NCBI RefSeq assembly: GCF_905207245.1
Contig: NZ_CAJLKP010000001.1
Location: 62,001 to 126,000 of the forward strand
Direction: 5' to 3'
Length of the DNA stretch: 64,000 bases
DNA from: an uncultured Bacteroides sp.
GTDB taxonomy: Bacteria; Bacteroidota; Bacteroidia; Bacteroidales; Bacteroidaceae
The notes beneath the pieces were generated by a model. It was given only the letters and a program-made list of their open reading frames with translations. It was not told the DNA's origin and did not search any database. Both the position numbers and the translations under genes were made by a program. This document shows positions 17,465 through 24,612 of the stretch, in pieces. Position 1 is the stretch's first letter, and every line of letters begins with the position of its first letter.

Positions 17465-18193
17465 ATGTGGTTATTTTCCAAATCCCAATCTATCGCGGAA
17501 AGCAATCTTCTGAAAAGAATGACCGACTACCATTGCCACATCCTGCCCGGAGTAGATGACGGGGTGAAAACAATGGACGAATCACTTCTGATTCTGGCGG
17601 AGATGGAACGGCAGGGTATCTGCAAAATGTGGCTCACTCCCCATGTGATGGAAGACATCCCTAATACCACTCTTGCTTTGAAAGAGAAATTCAAGGAGTT
17701 ACAAACCGCCTACTGCGGCATGGTGAAGTTGAATCTGGCCGCCGAATACATGATGGACAACCTCTTCGAGGAACGTCTGGAAGCCGGTGATCTGCTCCCG
17801 CTCCACGAAAGCAACAGGCAGTATCTACTGGTGGAAACTTCCTGTTTCAATCCGCCCATGAATTTGCTATCCCTCCTGAAGCACATTCAAGCGAAAGGCT
17901 ACCGACCGTTGCTGGCACATCCCGAACGTTATCTGTACATGGATATCCCCGATTACCGTGCATTGAAGCATGAAGGAATCGCTTTCCAGTTGAACCTTCC
18001 GTCACTGACGGGAATGTATGGCGTACATGCACAAAAAAAGGCCGCATCCCTGCTGAAAGCGGGGATGTACGACCTGACAGGAACCGATATGCATTCTGCG
18101 GAGAATTTCAGAGTATGGCTTGGAACACGGATTGGCAATCAAGACAGGGACATGCTTTGGGCACACTTCCGGGCATGTCACGATGGCCTCTGA
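17465..18193 (+). CDS. CpsB/YwqE-type tyrosine-protein phosphatase (PHP fold)
   Basis: This 242-residue PHP-family metallo-phosphatase has YHCHILPGVDDG (metal-binding HxH and D, about 20-31), LTPHVMED, LLAHPERY and TGTDMHSAE. Such enzymes dephosphorylate the tyrosine tail of Wzc-type kinases and so set polymerisation. The gene follows wzc after the DUF1016 insertion, so the kinase-phosphatase pair was probably once adjacent. The last 28 codons (from 18108) are read opposite the 3' end of the amidase pseudogene. The tail after TGTDMHSAE may therefore not be the native one. Confidence 0.88.
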   Translation: MWLFSKSQSIAESNLLKRMTDYHCHILPGVDDGVKTMDESLLILAEMERQGICKMWLTPHVMEDIPNTTLALKEKFKELQTAYCGMVKLNLAAEYMMDNLFEERLEAGDLLPLHESNRQYLLVETSCFNPPMNLLSLLKHIQAKGYRPLLAHPERYLYMDIPDYRALKHEGIAFQLNLPSLTGMYGVHAQKKAASLLKAGMYDLTGTDMHSAENFRVWLGTRIGNQDRDMLWAHFRACHDGL

Positions 18194-18622
18194 GCTGTGC
18201 CTTCGGAAAGAGTTTCAGCAACCGGGACAGCAGTTGTTCCAGTTGTTCGAACTGCTCCCGGGTGAGCGTGTCGGCAGGATGTCCTTCCGGGTCCAGCCCG
18301 CCTTCGTAGCATACGCCGATGGAACACCGATTGAAGGGACGGCAATGAGCCCCCACTTCGAGCAACCGGCGGGGCTGACAGTCCCGTCACGGCGGACATA
18401 GAAATGATAACCGATGGTACGGAATCCGCGGGCACGATGGTCACGCAAAAGTTGCTCCACAGTATAGTCGCAGTTACAACGAGTAGCGGAACAGTGCAGG
18501 ATAATGTAGCGCACCGAGTCGGCAGAGTCCATCATTAACCCGTTCTCCACCCCGGCGAGAAGTTCGCGCTCATTGAGCACTTCCTCCCCGCCCACAGTCA
18601 TAGGAAATGTCTCTTGTATCAT
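18108..18622 (-). pseudogene. N-acetylmuramoyl-L-alanine amidase (T7-lysozyme-like), frameshifted
   Basis: Two minus-strand frames together give one Amidase_2 protein. The upstream frame (from 18622) holds YIILHCSATR and GYHFYVRRDG. The downstream frame (from about 18365 to 18108) holds EVGAHCRPFNRCSIGVCYEGG, GHRDMPG and KACPC. Zinc-ligand candidates are the His of LHCSA, the His of GHRD and the Cys of ACPC. A single missing base near 18365-18372, in a C/G-rich stretch, would join the frames as SPGRLLEVGAH. As written, the frame leaves the family after SPA and ends at 18215. The start codon overlaps the stop of the smalltalk gene (ATGA). True decay and a base-call error cannot be told apart here. 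Confidence 0.85.
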
Positions 18623-18753
18623 AGCACCATATATTCAATAGCAGTTGAACAACTGGTCACCCCTAGTGCCGTGAGAGCCGCAATGGCTGCCTGAATGATA
18701 GCTTTGAGCAAAGACGCCCAAGTGATTTTGTTCTTTTTTACAGAGTCGGTCAT
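18619..18753 (-). CDS. Smalltalk-type small membrane protein
   Basis: This 44-residue reading frame starts with ATG at 18753 and ends with a TGA whose first two bases are shared with the amidase start (ATGA). The protein has a basic N-terminus (MTDSVKKNKITW), one hydrophobic helix (LLKAIIQAAIAALTALGVTSC) and a short tail. The pattern LTALGVTSC is that of the small proteins annotated as smalltalk in Bacteroides, usually encoded between an HU-like gene and an amidase gene, as here. LGVTSC also resembles a lipobox. Its function is not known. The coupling to an amidase invites comparison with holin-endolysin pairs. Confidence 0.85.
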   Translation of the reverse strand: MTDSVKKNKITWASLLKAIIQAAIAALTALGVTSCSTAIEYMVL

Positions 18754-18759
18754 AATTTT

Positions 18760-19281
18760 TTAATTATTAATTATTAATTTTCCAAGCGGGTCCTCTTCAA
18801 GACCTCCTTCTCCGGAACCGCCGCTTCCGCCTCCGTCATCCACGTCACCCGGGTCGGAGGAAGCCACCTGCTTGATGACGTTTCCGTCCTTATCGTAGCA
18901 GGTGATGTTGACAGAGGTATCCTTCAGTTCCTGTTTGATGTTGGTACTGGGTGTGAAGATAACCTTACGGGTGGTGATGAGTCCCGCACTCACATCCTCT
19001 ACTTTGCTCACCGCTCCAGCTTGAAGGCCAAAGCGCATGGTACCCAGTCCGGGAACGGCAACGGAATGCCCTTCGGTGGCCCATGCCTTGACGACGTCGC
19101 CGATAGCTTGCCAGGAGGCATTGAGGCTCCCTTTCGGGATTCCCGACCGGATGGAGGCTTCGGATATAACTTTTTCCTGCTTCAACGTGCTGTAGATTTC
19201 TGCCTGCATAATGAAGCGATACTGCCCCGCTGAGGGGCCCACCGTCAGTTTGGTCTGACGGGCTTTTACTTTGATTCCCAT
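18760..19281 (-). CDS. HU-like DNA-binding protein (HU-HIG type)
   Basis: This 173-residue protein has an HU/IHF-like core (about 1-125): KVKARQTKLTVGPSAGQYRF, then SEASIRSGIPKGSLNASWQAIGDVVKAWATEGHSVAVPGLGTMRFGL, where the beta-arm region normally lies. An acidic, glycine-rich tail (DDGGGSGGSGEGGLEEDP) follows. This long HU variant is the form found in Bacteroidales cassettes with DUF4248, smalltalk and amidase genes. Its role beyond binding DNA is unknown. The final residues LIINN are encoded by the AT-rich repeat that also supplies the stop codon. A minus-strand -7 box at 19435-19442 is the likely promoter for this gene and the two after it. Confidence 0.88.
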   Translation of the reverse strand: MGIKVKARQTKLTVGPSAGQYRFIMQAEIYSTLKQEKVISEASIRSGIPKGSLNASWQAIGDVVKAWATEGHSVAVPGLGTMRFGLQAGAVSKVEDVSAGLITTRKVIFTPSTNIKQELKDTSVNITCYDKDGNVIKQVASSDPGDVDDGGGSGGSGEGGLEEDPLGKLIINN

Positions 19282-19306
19282 AATCTCAATAATTAGTTAA
19301 TAATTA

Positions 19307-19421
19307 GTTGACGAGGTTTCAGTTGACAAGGAGACAAGGAGAATAGTCTCTTGAAGTAGTGTTAAAAACATAAAGGGAAACATCCTCCCTTGTCAACTTG
19401 TCAACTGAAAACCTTGTCAAC
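19307..19421. repeat. Long imperfect inverted repeat in the HU-gene leader
   Basis: Arms 19307-19343 and 19384-19421 (about 37 nt each) pair with a few mismatches and share GTTGACAAG and GGTTT-CAGTTGAC blocks. They lie between the HU promoter and its start, so the transcript would carry a large hairpin. The same GTTGACAAG-type unit occurs inside ppk1 at 63953-63993. Confidence 0.7.
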
Positions 19422-19434
19422 TTATCTCTCCCGA

Positions 19435-19442
19435 CAAAGATA
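19435..19442 (-). promoter_or_regulatory. Bacteroides -7 box for the HU-smalltalk-amidase unit
   Basis: The minus strand reads TATCTTTG, a full match to TAnnTTTG. The start of the HU gene is about 154 bases downstream. No good -33 TTG is seen. Confidence 0.55.
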
Positions 19443-19495
19443 AAACAGACCGGAAACCAGCTTATGGGTTTCTATGGCTTCTGCCGGTTTACTCT

Positions 19496-19711
19496 TTACG
19501 GATCACCCAAATGACGGGTAATCAGCAACACTTGCCGGGAGGTGAGCAACTTCTGAGAACGATGATAGCCGGTGGTTTCCAGTTCCTCCATCAGGGGAGG
19601 ACAACCGTGAACCCAACGCATCAAACGGTTGGTACCCACTGCAGGCGTTGACTTCGGAAAGTAGAGAAGAGATAATTCACTCTTCGTCATGGAGATGGGA
19701 TGGAAAAACAT
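19496..19711 (-). CDS. DUF4248 family protein
   Basis: This 71-residue protein has the DUF4248 signature (KSELSLLYFPKSTPAVGTNRLMRW, CPPLMEELETTGYHRSQKLLTSRQVLLITRHLG). The layout looks like a small helix-turn-helix protein, but its function is not established. The start may be 19711 or the internal ATG at 19690, where homologues usually begin. It lies between the DUF3987 gene terminator and the HU gene, in the usual order of this Bacteroidales cassette. Confidence 0.85.
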   Translation of the reverse strand: MFFHPISMTKSELSLLYFPKSTPAVGTNRLMRWVHGCPPLMEELETTGYHRSQKLLTSRQVLLITRHLGDP

Positions 19712-19775
19712 AAAAATTGAAAATTAAAAATTAAAAAATAGAAGAAGCGCAAACTGCCGGCCTATTGGAAAAATA

Positions 19776-19797
19776 TTTTTTCCCAGTTGGGAAAAAA
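19776..19797. terminator. Symmetric hairpin terminator after the DUF3987 gene
   Basis: A 10-bp perfect stem (TTTTTTCCCA with TGGGAAAAAA) and a 2-base loop carries T runs on both strands. It lies about 103 bases downstream of the DUF3987 stop and upstream of DUF4248, both read on the minus strand. Confidence 0.65.
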
Positions 19798-19899
19798 TAA
19801 AAGGCTTGCAAACTTGCAATTCTTGCAGAGGTCTTCACACGCACACACGCATACATACATGCGCGAGAGGAAAACTCGACTTTTACTGCAAACGAAGCA

Positions 19900-21708
19900 T
19901 CAATTAAACCTGTATTCCCCTCTGCCGTTTTTCGCCAACTGACCCTTGTCGGTCATGCGTTTCAGCAGCGAGTCGAGAGTGTTGGGAGATATTCCGCACC
20001 GAGCGCTTGCCCGGAGTGCCTGAGTGCGAGTGAAGCTGAGGGGCAACAAATCCAGAAATGCCTCCTGTGGCGCTTTCTGCTGCTGCACGGTGTCACCGGA
20101 CGGAAGAAGCGAAAGGACGTGGCACGAATGCAGGTAAAGAGGCTCCGTGAGCGCCAGAACGGCGTGAAAGTCTTCACTGCTGACGGCAAGGTCGAACTCC
20201 GGCACCACACCGTCTTGCACATTCTCTTGCGGAATGCGGGATGAGGGCGACAGGCCCGGACATGACATCAATGCTTTTACAAGGGCGTCCGTCGTGCCCG
20301 ACATCAACAGGGCGTCGAGCGAGCGCATCAATGCCACAATGCTGATGATGCGGCAGATATTGATGGCGATACGTGCCACTGCACTTTTCATGTGGTCGCC
20401 ATGAACCACACTTGCACGACCGAATACGCATGAGAAGTGAACATTGAATTCATCTTTCTGCTCTTGGGTGAACTTCAGGTTTATACCGCTTACAACAGCC
20501 GTGAGGGCATCAAGCCAATGTTTCCAACGTTCGCCCCAGGCGGTGAACAGAGTGTCGTAGTCGCTACCGGACTGGTCGAACTGGTCCACCCATTCATGAA
20601 TGGGAGGCATGCAGTAGAACACCTGACGCGAAAACAGTCCGTTTTCTGCCGACGGGATGAGCGGCTTCACTTGGGCGGGTGTGCCACTGAGCAGTACACT
20701 GAGACATGATTTCTTGCACTCCCTATATTCGTGGTTGGTGCGGCGGTTGTAGGCAAGCCGTTCGTGGTCGTAACTCTTGCGAAGCGTGTCGCTCCAATGC
20801 CCGTAGTCTGTACCGATAGCTGTGCTCACGGTGTCGGCTTCGGTTTCGCATATCAGTCCGGCACCGTCAGCATCCATCAGGTTCTCCAGCATACCGGCGC
20901 CGGAGTTGTCACCTGCGATGAGAAACATCTTCATGCAAGGCTGTTCGGGTTCAGGTGTTTTCGCCTTCTCCTTGCCCAACACGTCCCACTGCGCTTTCTC
21001 GCGGCGGTAGATTTTCATCTTTTCGCTGTATGCATCCATCAGCGAGTCGTGTATAGGTTCTGCCAGCCGGCGCACCCACGTCAGCGCACCTTTTCCGGAA
21101 GCGGGCGGAGCAATGATGAAGGTTTGCAGGCACGGATATTTGTTCTTACGCCCGTAGGTGAAGTACAGCAACTTGTTGAGGGTGGCACCGAACACGGTCG
21201 CGGCTCCCAGCAGCAAGATGTCCCTTTGGGCAGGTGTGTCGCCGCAGTCTATCACCTGTTGCAGGAAGAGCGGCCAGGAGTAATCCGGAAAGCAAGGCAG
21301 GGGGACGGGATTTTCGGCGTTTTCTTTTGATATGGGTGCAGGTGGTTCGTACGCGGGTGCGAAATTATTCTTCGCGGGTGCGTGTGTGTGGGGTGCCTGC
21401 AAGTTTTGCAAGTTTGCAAGTTTCTTGTCGAGGCGCACACCTGCCAGTTGGGCAAGATGAAACACCGTTCCAAGTGAATTACCTCCCCGCCCATTCTGCA
21501 AGGCATGACTGTAGAGCTTGTCGGCTTCATTCTGTCGGTACTTGGCGGACAAGCAGCAAAGACGATGGAAGAAACTCCGTCCTGCTTCGCCACAACTATT
21601 AGCCACGGCAAAAGCCAGTGGCATATATTCCTGATAAGTGGGTGCAAGATTGACTCCCGCCTGTTCAACGGCAATAGTCAATTGTTCAATAATATCAATT
21701 TCGTTCAT
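19900..21708 (-). CDS. DUF3987 (primase/helicase-like, VirE-associated) protein
   Basis: This 602-residue protein has an N-terminal primase-C-type helical segment (about 1-85), then a low-complexity linker (NLQNLQAPHTHAPAKNN, about 97-115), then the DUF3987 ATPase-like domain with a Walker-A-like FIIAPPASGKGALTWV (about 190-205), an acidic GLICETEAD segment and LSVLLSGTPAQVKPLIPSAENGLFSR. In many Bacteroidales the VirE-N domain and DUF3987 are one protein; here they are two genes, with the N-domain gene 47 bases upstream. This resembles replication proteins of mobile elements or satellites, but no origin was found, so the role is open. Confidence 0.85.
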   Translation of the reverse strand: MNEIDIIEQLTIAVEQAGVNLAPTYQEYMPLAFAVANSCGEAGRSFFHRLCCLSAKYRQNEADKLYSHALQNGRGGNSLGTVFHLAQLAGVRLDKKLANLQNLQAPHTHAPAKNNFAPAYEPPAPISKENAENPVPLPCFPDYSWPLFLQQVIDCGDTPAQRDILLLGAATVFGATLNKLLYFTYGRKNKYPCLQTFIIAPPASGKGALTWVRRLAEPIHDSLMDAYSEKMKIYRREKAQWDVLGKEKAKTPEPEQPCMKMFLIAGDNSGAGMLENLMDADGAGLICETEADTVSTAIGTDYGHWSDTLRKSYDHERLAYNRRTNHEYRECKKSCLSVLLSGTPAQVKPLIPSAENGLFSRQVFYCMPPIHEWVDQFDQSGSDYDTLFTAWGERWKHWLDALTAVVSGINLKFTQEQKDEFNVHFSCVFGRASVVHGDHMKSAVARIAINICRIISIVALMRSLDALLMSGTTDALVKALMSCPGLSPSSRIPQENVQDGVVPEFDLAVSSEDFHAVLALTEPLYLHSCHVLSLLPSGDTVQQQKAPQEAFLDLLPLSFTRTQALRASARCGISPNTLDSLLKRMTDKGQLAKNGRGEYRFN

Positions 21709-21732
21709 GAAATGATTTGGGATTTATAATTT

Positions 21733-21780
21733 ATGGGCTGCGCAGCCTTTAATTTTTAATTATTAATTTTTAATTTACAA
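21733..21780. repeat. AT-rich TTAATTATTAATTTTTAATT-type repeat with GGCTGCGCAGCC palindrome
   Basis: A GC palindrome (GGGCTGCGCAGCC, near 21734-21746) joined to an AT-rich run lies between the VirE-N and DUF3987 genes. The AT run encodes the last residues (KINN) and the stop of the VirE-N protein. Related AT runs occur near 18757-18780, 19282-19310, 19711-19740 and 61828-61860. Confidence 0.55.
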
Positions 21781-22322
21781 TCCGCATCATGTGCCAGGAA
21801 GCAGGCTCTCGACATATCGGCGTTGGCGGTATCGGCTTTCAAGCCGTGCTTCCATTCCAGATAGTCCCAGGCGGTGTGTACAGCATTGTCAAACGACTGT
21901 TCCAGCGTATCCGTGAGGCTCAGGCGGTAGGATACAAAGAGTTTCACTCCTTTGGCACCGGGGCTTACAAAAGCAAGGTCGGGCTGCAACACTTCGTCGG
22001 CAAAAAGGCGGTCACGCCACATTGCGGCTTCTTCGGTAGAAGCAAGATGATCGATATCTATCACGAATAGTCCCGAAGGCACCACGATGCACTGTTCACG
22101 GCAGTACGAGAAAACTCCCGCAGGCGTGACGTAAGGTAGTAACGTCTGCTTTTTTCCACGGAACGCCTTATCGTTTTCCGTATTGGCTCTCACTCTTTGC
22201 GTCAGTTCCTCCAAATTGGAATCGGAAGAGATGTAGGCATGAAGCCCTGCTACACTGCACACTCCCGCAGGTACTTTATTAGTGACGGGAGCGTTGAAAA
22301 AAGACATGATATATTCTTTCAT
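21756..22322 (-). CDS. VirE N-terminal-domain (BT4734-like) protein
   Basis: This 188-residue protein matches the VirE_N/BT4734 domain found before DUF3987: FRGKKQTLLPYVTPAGVFSYC (about 55-75), then SGLFVIDIDHL (acidic pair, about 82-92) and DLAFVSPGAKGVKLFVSY (about 115-132). The acidic DID motif and the following basic strand resemble the core of primase-polymerase folds, though activity is not proven. Starts at 22322 and 22307 are possible. It is the first gene of the minus-strand cassette and has a good promoter at 22379-22410. Confidence 0.82.
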   Translation of the reverse strand: MKEYIMSFFNAPVTNKVPAGVCSVAGLHAYISSDSNLEELTQRVRANTENDKAFRGKKQTLLPYVTPAGVFSYCREQCIVVPSGLFVIDIDHLASTEEAAMWRDRLFADEVLQPDLAFVSPGAKGVKLFVSYRLSLTDTLEQSFDNAVHTAWDYLEWKHGLKADTANADMSRACFLAHDADCKLKINN

Positions 22323-22378
22323 GATGTTGATTCTAATTTAATTAAAGATACATTTTATATTCATCAGATTTATATCAA

Positions 22379-22410
22379 CAAAGATACAGTACATAACCCG
22401 TCTTCCACAA
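22379..22410 (-). promoter_or_regulatory. Promoter of the VirE-N/DUF3987 cassette
   Basis: On the minus strand TTG (22410-22408), a 21-base spacer and TATCTTTG (22386-22379) match the Bacteroides consensus. The transcript would start near 22372, about 50 bases before the VirE-N start. Confidence 0.68.
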
Positions 22411-22507
22411 CATTCACACAGGCGTTTACAAAGTATTTGCAATCATTGAATGCTCGTTGATAATTCATTAAAAATAGTTGAAATAAATCAAGAAGAAAAA
22501 GATAAAA

Positions 22508-22957
22508 ATGGAGAGAGAAAATATAACTATGAACGACAAACCGGAAATAGAGATAAAGATATTCGGCGGTACGAACATGATAGTTCCTGCGGGTACTACC
22601 GCCGTTCAGAACTTTTACGGCGATCAGTTTGCCGAGATCGCCATCCGCCCCGAAGCAACCGAGGGCGTTGAAAGTCTGAATGATGACGAGTGCCACCTCT
22701 TCACCTACGTGCCCGATGTGAAAAAGGTGCACGAGTACACCCGGCTCCTGGGCGAATGCACCACCGCCCACGATCTGGCGGGTGTGGTAAGCATCATGCT
22801 CGGCGAGCCCCGTGTGTGCAAGGAGACAGTGGTGAAAGGTGCCTTCATCGAGGTTCTTCTTCCTTTCGCCTACCGGCTGACGTCGGGGGCAAAGGTAGAT
22901 AACGTGAGGCAACAGATTAATAATATGCTGATGACGAGGGGGAGGGAAAGAAAATAA
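22508..22957 (+). CDS. Hypothetical protein divergent from the VirE cassette
   Basis: This 149-residue soluble protein is acidic in its first half and basic at the end (MTRGRERK). It has no signal peptide, membrane helix or catalytic motif that I recognise. Starts at 22508 or 22529 are possible. Residues 1-70 contain PEIEIKIFGGTNMIVPAGTTAVQNFYGDQFAE, a beta-rich stretch; residues 85-150 are helical with SIMLGEPRVCKETVVKGAFIEVLLPF. From memory, similar proteins accompany VirE/DUF4248 cassettes in other Bacteroides, which suggests that it belongs with the minus-strand genes rather than the capsule. The function is unknown. Confidence 0.78.
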   Translation: MERENITMNDKPEIEIKIFGGTNMIVPAGTTAVQNFYGDQFAEIAIRPEATEGVESLNDDECHLFTYVPDVKKVHEYTRLLGECTTAHDLAGVVSIMLGEPRVCKETVVKGAFIEVLLPFAYRLTSGAKVDNVRQQINNMLMTRGRERK

Positions 22958-22970
22958 GAGAAAGCTTTGC

Positions 22971-23001
22971 TTGGAGAAAACGAATGGATTTTGTTACTTT
23001 G
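22971..23001 (+). promoter_or_regulatory. Promoter of the AAA-ATPase/PDDEXK_9 gene
   Basis: TTG (22971-22973), a 20-base spacer and TTACTTTG (22994-23001, one mismatch to TAnnTTTG) lie just before the gene. The predicted start near 23008 is followed by a strong Shine-Dalgarno AGGAGG at about 23021, which favours the ATG at 23035 over 22984. Confidence 0.6.
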
Positions 23002-23034
23002 CAAGTAATCAATAGACCAAAGGAGGAAACAGAT

Positions 23035-24555
23035 ATGATGCAGCGACGACTTTATCCGATAGGGATACAGACTTTCTCAAAAATACGGGAAGGCAATTAT
23101 TTGTATATCGATAAAACGGAGTACGTTTATCGGATGACACATTCCGAATCAAGTTATGTGTTCCTGAGTCGCCCGCGCCGCTTCGGAAAAAGCCTGTTAA
23201 CCAGCACGCTTCATTCTTATTTCGAAGGTCGGAAAGAACTGTTCGAAGGCCTTGCCATTGAAAAATTGGAGAAGGAATGGATCCCGTATCCCGTGCTGCA
23301 TTTCGACATGAGCATGGCGAAACATGTTGATAAGGAACAGTTAGAAAAAATGCTGGGAATTCAATTGTATAGATATGAAGAAATTTATGGCCGTTTGGAG
23401 CAAGAGGAAACGTTGAATGACCGATTTACAGGTTTGATACAACGTGCTTTCCGGCAAACAGGTAGACAGGCAGTTGTACTGATAGACGAATACGACGCCC
23501 CGCTTCTCGACGTGATTCATGAAGAGAAGAACCTGCCCGTGCTTCGGAACGTGATGCGTAACTTCTACAGCCCCCTCAAGGCGTGCGACCCTTATTTGCG
23601 TTTCGTGTTTCTCACGGGAATCACGAAATTCTCCCAGTTGAGCATTTTCAGCGAACTGAACAACATCAAGAATATCAGCATGGACGAGCCATACGCCGCC
23701 CTCTGCGGTATTAGCGAAGAGGAAATGCTGACCCAGATGTCCGATGACCTGGACTTGCTGGCCGCGCGCATGAAGTTGACCCGTGATGAAGTCCTGAAAA
23801 AGCTGAAAGAGAACTATGACGGCTATCATTTCACCTGGCCGTCGCCCGATCTATACAATCCGTTCAGCCTGCTGAACGCTTTTGCCGATGGCAAGATGAA
23901 GTCTTACTGGTTTGGTAGCGGTACACCCACCTATCTGATAGAAATGCTGAACAAGTATGGCGTTGCTCCCCAACAGATAGGAGGACAGAAAGTATTTGCC
24001 ACAGCTTTCGACGCCCCTACGGAACGGATGACAAACATTACTCCCCTACTCTACCAGAGCGGTTACATCACCATCAAGGATTATGACGCCCGTCTGGACC
24101 TGTACACGCTCGACATCCCCAACAAAGAGGTGCGTCTGGGGCTGATGGAAAGTCTGTTGCCCCACTATGTGCCGCCCACCGAGACCGAGCGTGCCGCAAC
24201 GCTGACAGCCTATCTGTTCGATTCCATTGACCGTGGCAATATGGACGAGGCCTTGCAACTGCTCCAGACCTTCCTCTCTACCATTCCGCAGTGCGACAAC
24301 ACGGACTATGAGGGGCATTATCAATCCTTGCTCTATGTCATCTTCAGCCTTCTCGGCTTCTACGTGGACGTGGAAGTACGCACTCCCCGCGGACGTGTGG
24401 ATGTGGTGTTGCGCACCCATAGCACCCTCTACGTCATAGAACTGAAACTGGATAAAACCGCCGATGCCGCCATGCAGCAGATTGACCTGAAAAATTATCC
24501 CGAACGCTTCGTGCGGACTGCCGGTGGTGAAAGTGGGAATCAACTTCGACAGTGA
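23035..24555 (+). CDS. AAA-ATPase-like / PDDEXK_9 protein with frameshifted C-terminus
   Basis: From 23035 this gives 506 residues. The N-terminal AAA-ATPase-like domain has LYIDKTEYVYRM, P-loop SRPRRFGKSLLTSTL (about 43-57) and Walker B VVLIDEYDAPLLD. The C-terminal PDDEXK_9 domain has RVDVVLRTHSTLYVIELKLD (Asp and E-x-K pair) and AMQQIDLKNYPERF. After PERF (24510) the frame leaves the family and stops at 24555. The native tail (CGLPVVKVGINF, ERRTLGEWKIEGQ) continues in another frame to a TAA at 24595, so there is an indel near 24511. Family members are common, multicopy and mobile in Bacteroidetes. A link to capsule synthesis is unlikely. Confidence 0.86.
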   Translation: MMQRRLYPIGIQTFSKIREGNYLYIDKTEYVYRMTHSESSYVFLSRPRRFGKSLLTSTLHSYFEGRKELFEGLAIEKLEKEWIPYPVLHFDMSMAKHVDKEQLEKMLGIQLYRYEEIYGRLEQEETLNDRFTGLIQRAFRQTGRQAVVLIDEYDAPLLDVIHEEKNLPVLRNVMRNFYSPLKACDPYLRFVFLTGITKFSQLSIFSELNNIKNISMDEPYAALCGISEEEMLTQMSDDLDLLAARMKLTRDEVLKKLKENYDGYHFTWPSPDLYNPFSLLNAFADGKMKSYWFGSGTPTYLIEMLNKYGVAPQQIGGQKVFATAFDAPTERMTNITPLLYQSGYITIKDYDARLDLYTLDIPNKEVRLGLMESLLPHYVPPTETERAATLTAYLFDSIDRGNMDEALQLLQTFLSTIPQCDNTDYEGHYQSLLYVIFSLLGFYVDVEVRTPRGRVDVVLRTHSTLYVIELKLDKTADAAMQQIDLKNYPERFVRTAGGESGNQLRQ

Positions 24556-24612
24556 ACGGAGGACGCTGGGGGAGTGGAAGATAGAAGGACAATAAACAAC
24601 TCAGATTTTTGA

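Noticed and set aside
22508..22957. Possible UpxZ
   Set aside because: Length is similar, but the sequence does not resemble UpxZ proteins I know and it sits with the VirE cassette, not after upxY.
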